Shown here: piece after piece, positions 22,736 through 33,083 of the stretch
How positions within the stretch are numbered: position 1 is the stretch's first letter
Layout of the letters: every line of letters begins with the position of its first letter
Assembly (NCBI GenBank): GCA_027596075.1
Contig: JADGJC010000037.1
Span: 78,731-142,730 of the forward strand
Direction: 5' to 3'
From: Rhizophlyctis rosea
Lineage: Eukaryota > Chytridiomycota > Chytridiomycetes > Rhizophlyctidales > Rhizophlyctidaceae
Length of the DNA stretch: 64,000 bases
Notes under the pieces: model-generated
What the model was told of the DNA's origin: nothing
The model's input: the letters and a program-made list of their open reading frames with translations, nothing else
Database searches by the model: none
Translations under genes and position numbers: made by a program

Positions 22736-24031
22736 ATGCAGGTTATCGCGCTCATTCTCATAGCACAACTGCTTGCCCTGCTCCTGCCAACCGAATTCAT
22801 CCTCGCTACTTTCATCTGCTTGCATATCCTCATTACACTATGGTTGATTGTCCACCCACGAGATCTTGCTGCTAGAGTCAAGAAGGTAGTTTCAGTTCAA
22901 ACTCTGCGACATCCTCCACGCTCACTTGTAGAGAATCCGGTCAAACAGGAACGGAAGACAAGAAGACCCGTTCTCGCAACGTCTGCCGTGGATGCTCAGC
23001 CTCAGTAGATATCGGCGCTGGACTTGTACTTGGGAGGAATGAAGGAGGGCGCTGACTTGAAGCCAAAACTTCAGGTGATGATCGTACCAAGCCGCGGAAA
23101 GGGGACTCGCTCTCTCGGAATGAGAAGGTTTTGAATGATGGGCCGTTTCGCATCTCACACAAATTCACATATAGGATTTCGCGAATGTACCATCTACCGT
23201 CAGGTTCATGACCATCAAATAGCCCACTGCCCCGTTCCAGACGAAATACTTTGGCACATATTCACGCACTACTTGCTCACCACCAAATGGAGCGGCTGGA
23301 CCACTCTCCTCCTCCTCAATCACCGACTGCACACAGCCCTACTAAACAGCACCCACCTCATCCGTCGCACCCTACCACCCATCCATGGAGGCCTCTTCCC
23401 AACCATCCAACACCTCCTTCTCAAAGTCAACCAAACTCGCGAAACCCGCCAAGATACCCTAATCATCATCATAGAAAATCTCATGTCCACAATCCGATAC
23501 ACCGAAAACGGCGACTGGGACCAAATCCCTAAAATCCAGCTCCTCATCATGACACTCCAAAGTCCGTACATCACTGTATTCCGCCTCGCTCAAAATGCAG
23601 TTTTTGTGTTTATGCCGTACAGCACACAAGCGCCGCTTTGGCATAATCTTATGGGTTGGATGAAGGGCATGCGAGATGCGCAGCCGGAGGAATATTTACG
23701 GTATGGTAATCGGAGGGATTAGGGCGTGCCGCGCGTGATGGACACTTTGAGTGCACGCATTGTTTGTTTACTTTCCTCCCCTGCGACTCTTAGCTTCAAG
23801 AAATCCCTCATCGAAATCTTCAGTCGGTACAAAGAAGAACACCACGCCCAATGGTTCACAAGAGACTTCCTTCTTGCCTATTATGCGCTGTCGGATGTTC
23901 CGTTCTTCGAAGATGTTGCCCGGGTTGGAAAGTACACGGCAAAGGAGATACGTGATTGCAAGCCCTACTGGGTGGCGGCGGTTTACGCGCAAATCACGAT
24001 ACATGCTCAGACTGGTAAGGAAGGGAAGTGA
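22736..24031 (+). CDS. Membrane-anchored F-box-like family, copy 3
   Basis: Exon 1 (22736-22885) encodes 50 residues rich in Leu/Ile/Ala, ending ITLWLIVHPRDLAARVKK, the family anchor, before a GTAGTT donor. The linker exon is uncertain: a CAG before ERKTRRPVLATS (about 22950) and a later CAG before VHDHQIAHCPV (about 23202) are reasonable. The main exon runs to 23700 with VPDEILWHIFTHYLLTTKW, LIRRTLPPIHGGLFPTIQ and STIRYTENGDWD. After a GTATGG...CTTAG intron the last exon (23794-24031) encodes FKKSLIEIFSRYKEEHH, QWFTRDFLLA and DVARVGKYTAKEIRD, with a C-terminal extension (PYWVAAVYAQ) not seen elsewhere. Everything from the F-box onward is open, so this copy may be functional. It is the only apparently intact copy on the plus strand. 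Confidence 0.65.
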
Positions 24032-25440
24032 GGGAGCGATGTGTCGATTCACTGCTGGTCTTGAGTGGCGCAATAATGATTCTCCTTCTATTTGTCGCAC
24101 AGCGCCTTCGGATTACCAAAGCGCCCAATGGGGATCAAATGGGCACACGCACGTTGACATTGAACCCGATAGTCTTAGCCTTATCCTCCCATAGTTCTCG
24201 TCCAAGTCTGGATAAGACGACAATATATAGCAATGTTGCCGTGAATCTTAAGAACATGTAAAGGACCATCCCGCCACATCATCCACACATGACTAAACTG
24301 TTCCCAATCACTTCCTCAATGTTGGGCGCTAGCACACGTCATCCTGTTCAAGCTCCTCAGCGATTGTGAGGCGGGATCCACGTTGTCTGTTGACGTAATC
24401 GTTGGAAAAGAAACACGGGCTGGATGCATTGCGTCGATGGGGCGGGCGCCTGCTGAGGTCACACATGATTTCAATGAGTTTGATCAAACACATTCGATCA
24501 TTAAATTGCGCTCATGTGCAATCCTAATCGTCTGGGCGATATGATTTGTGTTGTGTCTGCATCGTATAGCCATCTTTGAGTGCCCTCCCTTTTACGGCTA
24601 TTGAAATCCATACCCATTGCTCACAGACGCCTTTGAGAGAGTTGTAGATGGTTCGGGGGTTTGGGGGGTTTTCCCAATTTTCGGAACTTATACAATGGAT
24701 AGGGTTGACCATCAATAGCGTCAGCTTTACGCTCATGCAAGGGACAGTCACCGAGACAGGACAGTCAGTGGCGCCTTGGAATGTATCGTCGGTCGTGCTA
24801 TTCTGATGTTTTGCCAATGGCATGTAGAGGATTGTGCAAATTCCCGCCACATCATGGACGAGAAAGACGCCCAGTTGGAGGAGATGCGAAAGCAGATGGA
24901 GGAAATGGTCTTGAGACAAATCCCGCGGCCATGACTGATGAGGTGGGCGTTGCGGTCGATGAGGTCTTACCCGAGGAGGCCCAAGACGGCGGTTTCTGGG
25001 TTTCATCAACGACACGAACCGCTTTACCTTTGTGCCGGATGCCATCATTACGGTCAATGCAGATGGGACAAAGAAAGTGGCAGGAATGCGTGGTGGCTTC
25101 AACCTCGGTTCACTCATAGGGGACCCAGACATCACGTTCAACACGCCGCAAGGCTCTAACATTCTCAACAATCCCTTCTACCGTTATCCCGCGTCAGCTC
25201 TTTCGACTCAAATGGCAAGTGCCATCCAGTGACCCACTAATTTGCGTGGTGTTGTGTGCTGGAGGCTCGTCGCAAAAACACAAAGCTCATGCAGATCGCC
25301 TCGGTGGTGGTGATGCAACCATATTGTCCTTGGCGTGACGGGCACGTCCACCATCCAATGACAAAGCCAAACACCATCGCTGATTTATTGACAAATTCAA
25401 TCATCACACGTGCTTGTAATCTATTACCACCCTCACACAA
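24032..25440. other. Intergenic region containing one degraded coding remnant
   Basis: Apart from the remnant listed at 24854-25232, I see no gene, repeat or RNA. Confidence 0.45.
24854..25232 (+). pseudogene. Degraded or frameshifted gene, unknown family
   Basis: Three protein-like segments follow one another but change frame: MDEKDAQLEEMRKQMEEM (a short coiled coil), then NPAAMTDEVGVAVDEVLPEE, then INDTNRFTFVPDAIITV with MRGGFNLGSLIGDPD, ending in ASALSTQMASAIQ and a stop at 25232. Codon use in the last segment is clearly coding-like (ATC AAC GAC ACG AAC CGC). No splice arrangement I tried keeps all three segments. A frameshifted pseudogene or sequence errors are the simplest readings. I do not recognise the family. 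Confidence 0.4.
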
Positions 25441-26424
25441 CTACTTGGCACGTTTCTTGCAATGGTCAACGCAATTCTTGACTTCTTTCGCAGTGTACCC
25501 TCCAATCCTCGTCATATCTTCAAAAACTTCGGTGTCGCCCATCTCATAGCAAGTGATCAGGAAGTCCTTCGTCAACCATTGAGCCTGGAGTTCCGGCTTG
25601 TATTGGCCAAAGATTTCGATGAGGGAGGTCTTGAAGCTATGAGAAACGCGACAGGGTTTTGAGTATACTTTGACTTCAAGATGGGTTCTGGACACGGAGA
25701 AAGCTCAACGCAAAATATCACAATACTCACCGTTCATATTCCACCGGCTGTGAAACGCGGATTGACTTCATGTGACGAGCAGCTGCACCAGGAGGTTTTG
25801 GATGGTTGGGAAGACGCCTCCGTATGTGGGTGGGAGGGTGCGACGGATGAGGAGGGTGCTGGTTATGAGTGCCGTGTGGATGCGGTGACTGAGGAGGAGG
25901 AGACGCGTCCAGCCTTTGAACTTGGTGATATGGACGTAGTGAGTGAAGATGTTCCATAGGATCTCGTCTGGGAAGAGATAGTGAGGCGTGTTGGTAGCAG
26001 GAGGAGCGTTTGCGGGACCCTCAGTATCCTGAGTGGGAGCTGTGGTTTCGTCGATTGACGGCGTTGTTTCTGAGGCAGAGGAGTCATCTTCGAGAGTCTT
26101 CTGCAAGTCCTGCATGCTATCATGTCAGACTTTTGCTTTCTGTCACCCACTTCCCAAAAGTGGTTCCTTTCATACCGGCGTTGTCTTCTGGATAAGACTT
26201 GCGACGGAAGTGGACGTCTTCTTATCTGCCATCGATCCTGCTTTGGGCTGCAACATGATGACTGTCAAAAGTTGCGACGTGCTTCAGCTATAGTGACGTG
26301 AACGTACACTCTCAACTTCCACAGTCCGCTCGTTTAACTGATTGAACAGCCATATGATGGCGAATGTCTCTAGGACAATGACAAGTATGAGAGCCGCAAA
26401 GACGTCCTCGTCCCGTACGAGCAT
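25441..26424 (-). pseudogene. F-box-like family copy 4, internal deletion
   Basis: Exon 1 (26424-26308; 39 codons, anchor LETFAIIWLFNQL), exon 2 (26247-26176) and exon 3 from 26109 join in phase 0. Exon 3 carries LFPDEILWNIFTHYV, LIRRTLPPTYGGVFPTIQNLL, then shifts frame to a stop. The end of the usual exon is still present in another frame (ARHMKSIR, EYER, then a GTGAGT donor at 25730-25725). Against copy 5 about 80 codons between the two are missing. The last exon (25636-25441; FKTSLIEIFGQYKPE, DMTRIGGYTAKEVKN) is intact and the same length as in copy 5. The deletion removes the central conserved block and breaks the frame, so this copy is probably a recent pseudogene. Confidence 0.75.
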
Positions 26425-27648
26425 GGCGAGAGAAGGTCAACGTAATGCTTATCCAAAAAGTTGAGCTTTTGTTAACGGGGAAGAAAGCAGACGGAGAGAA
26501 TGAGGAAAGGAAAGGGTGCAAAAGCTTCTCACCAGAAGCAACAATGCAACGGGGTACCGGGATACAAAGACTAGGGTGAAGGGCCTGGAACTTGGAGGCG
26601 GCATCTGAGACAGAATGGGACAGTGGCACATGACAGTGGCACGGCACTGATGTCAGCGTGTTGAGCTGTCCAATGGCGCCCTTTCGCGTTCTGTGGTCCA
26701 CTTCAATCACTTTAGGTGTAGGTACGCCTGCTAAAGGCACGATAGTCAAAACAGCGGGACGCTTTCACACGATCTTGGAAAAGCACGATGCATTCGATAT
26801 TTCCGTATGCAGCCAGGCTTCTTTATATGTTTGCGCGAAGTCGCACGGCAAGCGGCACAAGCTCAGTGCACTGTGCCTTGCGATTGGATACCCACGTCAG
26901 AATGACCGACTATCACTGCCGCACAACGACGACAAGAGGAAAGTTATAAGTTAAGCACTCTCCCGAAACATCAAAACGCGGAGGGTAAGGATGCGTCGGT
27001 GTCGCGACATAATTAGCATTTGAAAAAGAAAAAATCAAGCACTCGGACTGGCTATTGCTGACGCCGCATTTCAATTTGGTCGCACACGGCACCTACATGA
27101 CAACTACCATGAGTCTGAATGGAAGAGAGGATGGTGCTTGCATCTGCTGAACCTTCAATTCATCCAGTGACACGATAAGATTTCAAGCGATCTCCCAGAA
27201 AGCGTCGCTCATAATAATGCCCCATGTCGAGTTCCTGACGTCGATTGAGATTAGCGCTATTCTACCTTGCCTGCATTGGCGACCTATGCTACTGCCGCAC
27301 TTCCATCATGCAATGTGGAGACATGTCCTCCAAATTCTCAAGTGCAACGAACACTAGATCCCACAGACTATCCATCAAGCAATGAAGGACAGCGAATCAT
27401 AATTGCGCAGTTGCGTCATAGCAAAAAGTGAACAAAGAACTGGATCGGCTCGACACAACGTACATGGACGTTCAAAATCCCTTGTGTCCCTGCAAGTTTT
27501 GGTCTGGGACCCAACATCAAGACAGAAATTGCCCCCTCACTGCCGCTTTCCGTTATCCTCGTACATAATCAAATGTTCGGCACTGATATATGGAGTCAAA
27601 CTCGCATATCATTATCCTTCACAACCATTTGGTACCAATCTTATACAA
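26425..27648. other. Promoter of copy 4 and gene-free spacer
   Basis: The proximal 250 bases hold promoter motifs shared with copy 5. The rest, to the end of copy 5, has no supportable gene. Confidence 0.5.
26629..26675 (-). promoter_or_regulatory. Promoter block shared with copy 5 (CRE-like half plus CCAAT)
   Basis: The plus-strand sequence reads CATGACAGTGGCACGGC, then TGATGTCA (26648-26655) and CCAAT (26670-26674). The same elements in the same order lie upstream of copy 5. They sit about 205-250 bp upstream of the copy 4 start codon, where bZIP and CCAAT-factor sites are plausible. Confidence 0.45.
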
Positions 27649-28825
27649 CTACTTAGCACGTTTCTCGCAATGGTCCACGCAGTCCTTGACCTCTTTAGCA
27701 GTGTACCCTCCAATTCTCGCCATGTCCTCAAAGAAGGCCGGGTCCCGCAGACCGTAACAGGTGATCAGAAAGTCCTTCGTAAAATATTGTGGGTAAGATT
27801 CTGGGTTATACCGGTTGAAGATTTCGATGAGGGATGTCTTGAAGCTTGAATTTCCGAGGTGATGATAAGTCCGGTTATGCTGTGATTCAACCAGGTGGCA
27901 TTCCCCATACTCACCGTTCATATTCCTTCGGTTGCGAACCCCGGATCGATCCCATGTACCGGGCAACGGTAGCCCAATCAAGATAATAGGTGCCAACGTA
28001 AGGTCCATACTGGTCAAAGCTGCTTCGAGCGAGAAGGAAGAGTGCCACGTACGGACTGCTTCGGCACTTAGGGACTCTTCGTTGGAAATTACGAATTTGG
28101 TTCCAATCGTCGTTTTCGGTGTACCGGATTGCGGACATGACGCCGTTCAGGACTTGGGTCATGCCGCTTTTGCGGGTATCGCGCGCGCGTTCGAGTTTAG
28201 ATAGGAGGTGTAGGATGGTTGGGAAGACGCCTCCGTATGCTGGTGGGAGGGTGCGACGGATGAGGAGGGTGCTCGTCATGAGTGCGGTGTGAATACGGCG
28301 GTCGAGGAGGAGGAGACTGGTCCAACCTTTCCAGCTGGTGGCGCGCAGGTAGTAGGTGAATATGTCCCATAGGATCTCGTCTGGGAAAGGGCAGCGAGGT
28401 TGGGTGTTGCTAAGTGGACTGTTCGCGGGAATATGTGGGAAGGGTGTGGAATGATCGGTCGGCGGCACTGGCGTATCAAACGAACGGCGACAATCTTCGA
28501 GATTCTTCGACAATTCCTGAAATCACCGTGTTAGGCTTATGTTTCATTCAGGCACGTCTTCCAACTCAGTTTCCGTCCGCACCAGGGCTGCCTTTCCCAA
28601 AGTTTTCGCCATGGAAGCGGAAGCCTTGATTTGGGCGTTTCGTTCCTTTTCGAGCTGCATTTGCATTATGGTTGTTAGACAGCCGCGACGTGCGCCCTTT
28701 CTTTTAAGGCGGTGTACCTTCTTGATTCTGACAGTATGGCTCCGTAAGTGAACAATCAGCCATATGATGGCGAGTGTCTGCAGGCAGATGGCGGCAGCGA
28801 CGAGGCTCTGGTTCCACACGAGCAT
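27649..28825 (-). CDS. Membrane-anchored F-box-like family, copy 5 (intact)
   Basis: Exons 28825-28718, 28654-28556, 28516-27915 and 27844-27649 join in phase to 334 residues and give the clearest family model. Exon 1 (36 codons) encodes a hydrophobic N-terminus with IIWLIVHLRSHTVRIKK. Exon 2 is an Ala/Lys/Glu-rich linker (LEKERNAQIKAS). Exon 3 holds LSKNLEDCRRS, a Pro-rich stretch and CPFPDEILWDIFTYYL, with DRRIHTAL, LIRRTLPPAYGGVFPTIL and SAIRYTENDDWNQ. Exon 4 holds FKTSLIEIFNRYNPE, YFTKDFLITCY and DMARIGGYTAKEVKD. Introns 1 and 2 contain CTAAC-type branch sites (GTCTAACAAC, GCCTAACACG). F-box proteins normally bind SKP1; the two downstream blocks match nothing I know. Membrane tethering is inferred from exon 1. 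Confidence 0.75.
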
Positions 28826-29706
28826 GACGATATGAAGCTACAACGTGATGATAATAGAGAGAGTAGACCTTTAAATAGAAGAAATAGACGGAGTAGGCGA
28901 AGAGCGTGAGAAAGGAGGAGAAAGGGTGGAGAAGTTTGCGGACTTGATGGGGGATACCCGCGGTGGCATTTGTGGCACGGGGTTGGTGAGAGGCGCATGA
29001 CGGTGGCACGGTGCTGACGTCAGCTGCTTTTCCCATTGGCCTGTTGGCATGGACGACTTAAACCGACACGGAAGCCATACATCCTCCGAATGGACCTACC
29101 AAAATTGACCTGTGTGGAGCAGTCATTCTCAATCGACCCAAGTGTGGGGTTCCATTGTGTGGGGTACCCTCGTTTGTCCTTTTTTGAAAGTTAACACGTT
29201 AAGAGCCAATTGACCAAAGCACAAGGCCGTCCTCAATATGGCATTACATCATTCCCGATATCCCCTGGACAGTTTTGTGCGATCACAATGTTTTCAGCAC
29301 TTCGATGTAGCTGCCTCCTTTTTTGTGACCATTGGATGTCACGCTCGGGTGATGGATGCACAACAAGCATCCAGCATTAGGAAAGATATATTGTTCAACG
29401 TCAAATTGTGTTGAGCGGTACTTGAAGTGTCTGTTCCGCGATGCCCGCCATTTACATGCCCTCTCCTTCACTGCTTGTTTTTCTTGACGACGCTTGCATT
29501 GATAGACTTCAGATTTTCATTTCATTGAATTGACCACGAGGGAATCCTTGAAAGCAGCACAGCTCACAAACCACGCAAAAAAGTTGCATCAGAAAACCTG
29601 ATGTCGAGATGAACCTTTGATATTCGCCCTGCCATCCTCAATGCGTCCAGCACATTGCCTACACAAAATCGTTTGCTTCAATTTGATATTGCTCAGTTTA
29701 CCGTCA
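28826..29706. other. Promoter of copy 5 and 3' flank of the lectin gene
   Basis: No gene is seen beyond the promoter block at 28996-29040. Confidence 0.5.
28996..29040 (-). promoter_or_regulatory. Promoter block with palindromic TGACGTCA and CCAAT
   Basis: Plus-strand CATGACGGTGGCACGGT is followed by a perfect CRE palindrome TGACGTCA (29015-29022) and ATTGG (an inverted CCAAT, 29035-29039). The block matches the one upstream of copy 4 closely and lies about 170-215 bp upstream of the copy 5 start codon. Confidence 0.5.
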
Positions 29707-30909
29707 TCATTTCGGCATACATTGAGCCCACCACACCCCATAATACACACATTTGAATCCTGCCTCGCAACACGTGGTACCTTCGACAAAAGAAAACGAT
29801 GAGACTTCCCGCCGTTAGGAGGGAATTATTGCTCCCCACACAACACTCACCCGTCCACTGCTTCCCACCACACTGATTATACCTTGTCGCACAACGAGCA
29901 CCACCACCTTGCGTCATCGTTGTGGTAGTCGGCAATGGGCGTGTCGTCGTTGTTGTGGTAGTGGTGCGTCGTGGCGGAATCGTAGTGGGTGGCGGCGGCT
30001 TTGTGGTTTGGGTGGTCAGATATGTTGTTTTGATGGAGGTTTTCGTAGTCGTTGGCATCGAATGGGACATGGGGCCGTGGTTCATGGTCGTTGTGGTCCG
30101 CATTGTCATGGTGGCGGTAGTGGATGTTGTTGTGGAACTAACCGTCCCAGTCGGGGTAGCAGGTTTCTGCCAAGGATGATCACAGCTACACCAAATAGTT
30201 TGGTTATTCCTATCCTGAACAACCAACGCCCCGTCAACGTATCGCACGAATGCTTTGTATGTCATGTTGGCGACGGGGTTGGGGTTTTTGGCTTGCCAGA
30301 GAAGGACGTTGTCGCCATCTAGCAAGTCTAAGTTGCCGTTTGTCTGTTGGAGTGGTTAGACGGCTGCAGCTCAAGTGGGTCGGATGTCTGGATGTTACTT
30401 ATTTTTATACCTGCAAAATCAACTGATGCGAGTAAGCCCCCACTCCACCAGTGTTCGTCGCCCAGTACACATTGGAGTCTGCGATCGCTTCCTTGTCGTA
30501 CAAGACAAGGTTGCCATCAACCTAATTGCGAAGAAAAAAATCAACACAACGCTTAACAACTCATTTCAAATAGAGTGACCAACACTCACTTGTAGCAAAG
30601 CATGCCAATGCGCCATATCCTCCATATTTGTCAAATCCAGCGAGTCGTCAATGGTGCCATGCAACGTGTTATCTTCGGTTACAGCAATCAACCGGTTGAT
30701 AATGGGGTAGAATGCGTCTGAAGCGATGTATGTCATCATTACATCGTGACCTATGGAGATGGGGAGCTATTGTCAATTTTTTTTGTTCATGTGATACGTA
30801 CGTTTGCAGTGAAGTGGAAGCAAGACAAGGCTGGCACACCAGAGGCATTGGGTGTCAAGGAGAGCAGCAAGAGGCTCCCCAGCAAAGGTATCAGCGACGA
30901 TGCGCGCAT
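29707..30909 (-). CDS. Secreted bulb-lectin-like protein with C-terminal CBM1
   Basis: Exons 30909-30798, 30750-30590, 30521-30411, 30343-29851 and 29780-29707 join in phase to 316 residues. Residues 1-25 form a signal peptide (MRASSLIPLLGSLLLL). Residues about 75-185 carry the bulb-type (B-type) lectin pattern: VDGNLVLYD, VYWATNT, then TNGNLDLLDGDNVLLWQA and VRYVDGALVVQD. This is a beta-prism fold that in other proteins binds mannose or related sugars. A Thr/Pro/Met-rich linker of about 80 residues follows. The last 36 residues are a CBM1: CGGKQWTG, then after the intron TTCCEAGFKC and a final WWAQC with the aromatic cellulose-binding face. Likely role: extracellular attachment to plant or glycan surfaces. 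No catalytic domain is present. Confidence 0.85.
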
Positions 30910-31402
30910 TGCTGAGAATTCAAGTATATCGTATAATACTTGCAACAATCGAGTAACTCAAAAACTCTTGCTCCACGGTTTTCCACTACCTGTCGGACAA
31001 CGAATTCCGCGGCGACTCTGAAGTTATTTTTTTTCTTTTATACCTTGCCAGCAACCAAACGACACAACACACCAAACTCCACAACGCGCGAAAGCTTGAA
31101 AGCAGAATGGCACCAAGGTTCCTCCAACGCCATTTAGAGAAGGGTGCGCAGCAAGTGCTGTTCCAATGGGGGCTTTACCTTCCTTGTTCGGTCTGGCTGC
31201 TGGGGCCGCGCATTCTGATGTGGAAGCCCGCTTTAGCTATCGATATCTTCTGCTATCAAGCTTCAGCCGGCTCATTCACGTGACAATTCCATGTGACACA
31301 CGAACGTCATCCCTAGTCTGAGGCTCTGAGCCTCTCACCACACTCCCACCTTATACTCCTAATCCTTCACACTTTCCCACACCCACCCACCCACCAATCA
31401 AA
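30910..31402. other. Divergent promoter between lectin-CBM1 and TspO-like genes
   Basis: A T-rich tract lies at about 31024-31041 and a C/A-rich leader with repeated ACCC motifs lies directly upstream of the ATG at 31403. The two start codons face apart over 493 bp. Confidence 0.5.
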
Positions 31403-32741
31403 ATGACATCCCCAACCCTCCTCCGTATAATCAACACCCTAGCCTACTTCTTCTTCCTCGGCTCAGACATCTACTCCATCGCCGGTCCCGACGCACCCGA
31501 CGTTCCTGATGCATACGGCCTGCACCCGACGTACCTCACTCCCGCCCCGTGGGCGTTCGCGATTTGGGGAGTGGTTCACTTTTTGTTCTTTGGGTTTATT
31601 GTGTGGCAGGTAAGAGGGCCGGAGAGATGCAAGGGAGGGGAGAGGAAGGGAAGCACGGATGGGAGGGGGGAGGGGGGGAGGGAAGAACCCGAATGATGAA
31701 TACAAAATATGAATGCGATCTGAGTTGCAAAATACTCCGTGATGTGACAATTATAGTGGAATCTCGTTATTCTGAAGGGTTTTGCTTCATGGATGTGCCA
31801 CCATCCTGAGCGTCGATAGCCTGATGTTGCACATCCCAATCATCAAGAATGCCTTTTATTTTTTGTTTGTAAACAAAACGGCAAGCAGCGTATTAACTCC
31901 ATTCTTGCATGGGTAATAATGACAGTGGTTCGCTGATTCAAACGAAATCGTTGAACATGCCTTTGGAAGCTGGTTTGTGATTGCTGCTCTCTGCACGTCG
32001 CTCTGGAGCTCGCTATGGGTAAGATCATCGTTCCGCACGGTCGTCACGTCCCAGCATTTTGGCTTCCCACGCTAAACACCACCAACCACAGGCATCAAAC
32101 CACCTCTTCCTAGCCCTCATAGTCCTCTGCTTCGCCTCAGCCTCCATAACCCTAATCTACTACGGCCTCTCCACCCGCCCACCCCAAACCCTCACCCAAT
32201 CGCTCTTCGTCCACGCCCCCGTCTCCCTCTACCACGGCTGGCTAGTCTTCGTCATCTGGCTCAACATCCTCGCCATCTTCATCCGTTTCGACGGCCATAA
32301 CGGGGATGAAAGACAGGCTCACCCAAGCTTGCTCGTTAATGTGATTGTGGGATTGATTTTGGCGCAGTTGACGGCGACGGCGATTGCGTATACGGAGTAT
32401 AAGGGGGCAGTTGGGGATGTGCCGGGGGCTTTTACTATTGCTTGGTGAGTGGTGACTTGTTTTGTACCACTGGTGCGGCGTGTACCTTTGTGCACAAGAA
32501 GCTGATCGATACACGGAAAAACAGGGCCCTATTCGCCGTGTTCGCCAACCAACCCGCACCCTTCATCAAATGGGCCTCCTTCGCATGCGGGATCATTGTC
32601 ACCATCTACGCCTTCTTCTCGCTCGTCAGGGGCAGGCCTTTGATGACTGCCACCGCGGGCGAACGTGCTCCGTTGTTGCACGCTGCGGGTGAGGTACCGG
32701 GGAACGGGGCACCGGTCATTAGTGAGGAAGCGAATGTGTGA
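31403..32741 (+). CDS. Polytopic membrane protein, TspO/tryptophan-rich sensory protein-like
   Basis: Exons 31403-31609, 31926-32018, 32092-32444 and 32525-32741 join in phase to 289 residues. The protein has about six to seven hydrophobic helices. The opening RIINTLAYFFFLGSDIYS, then LTPAPWAFAIWGVVHFLFFGF, resembles the roughly 270-residue proteins called tryptophan-rich sensory proteins in bacteria and some eukaryotes (TspO/MBR-related). Later FVIAALCTSLWSSLW, VHAPVSLYHGWLVFV and AQLTATAIAYT fit successive membrane helices. The C-terminus is cytoplasm-like and polar. TspO-type proteins bind porphyrins or sterols, but the family assignment here is by pattern only. Intron 1 (316 nt) is long for this window. 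Confidence 0.7.
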
Positions 32742-33083
32742 GTTTCCTCGAAACTCGACAGAAAGTGGTTTCTCATGCCCCTAGAGCGACAGTATATTTC
32801 TTTTTCGAAAATATTTTTCTTTCATGTATATGTGTTTTTGTGCGTATGCGCAAGCTGTTTTCAAATAATTGCAAACAAAGGCTTTTTCGATCATGTAAGG
32901 AGGTGCGCGCTTCTGATGATGTGTCGCGTAAAACAACAGAACACAACCTCCACCCTCAATCCATTGCAAGTATTGTGGTATATTGCAAATTGGGACGTAC
33001 ACGACAGTATGATTGAGAGTTGCAATCAATCAGCATAGACAGCGGACATGGAAACATCATTGAGCGCAACGCTACACTTTCTT
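32742..33083. other. Convergent 3' region
   Basis: A/T-rich sequence between two converging genes, probably 3' UTRs; TTTTTCGAAAATATTTTTC at about 32800 may form a hairpin. No gene is seen. Confidence 0.4.

Noticed and set aside
24524..25171. 215-codon minus-strand frame
   Set aside because: It is antisense to the better coding-like segments at 24854-25232 and has no domain.
29922..30179. Val-rich plus-strand frame
   Set aside because: Antisense of the Thr-rich linker (ACC/ACA codons) in the lectin-CBM1 gene.
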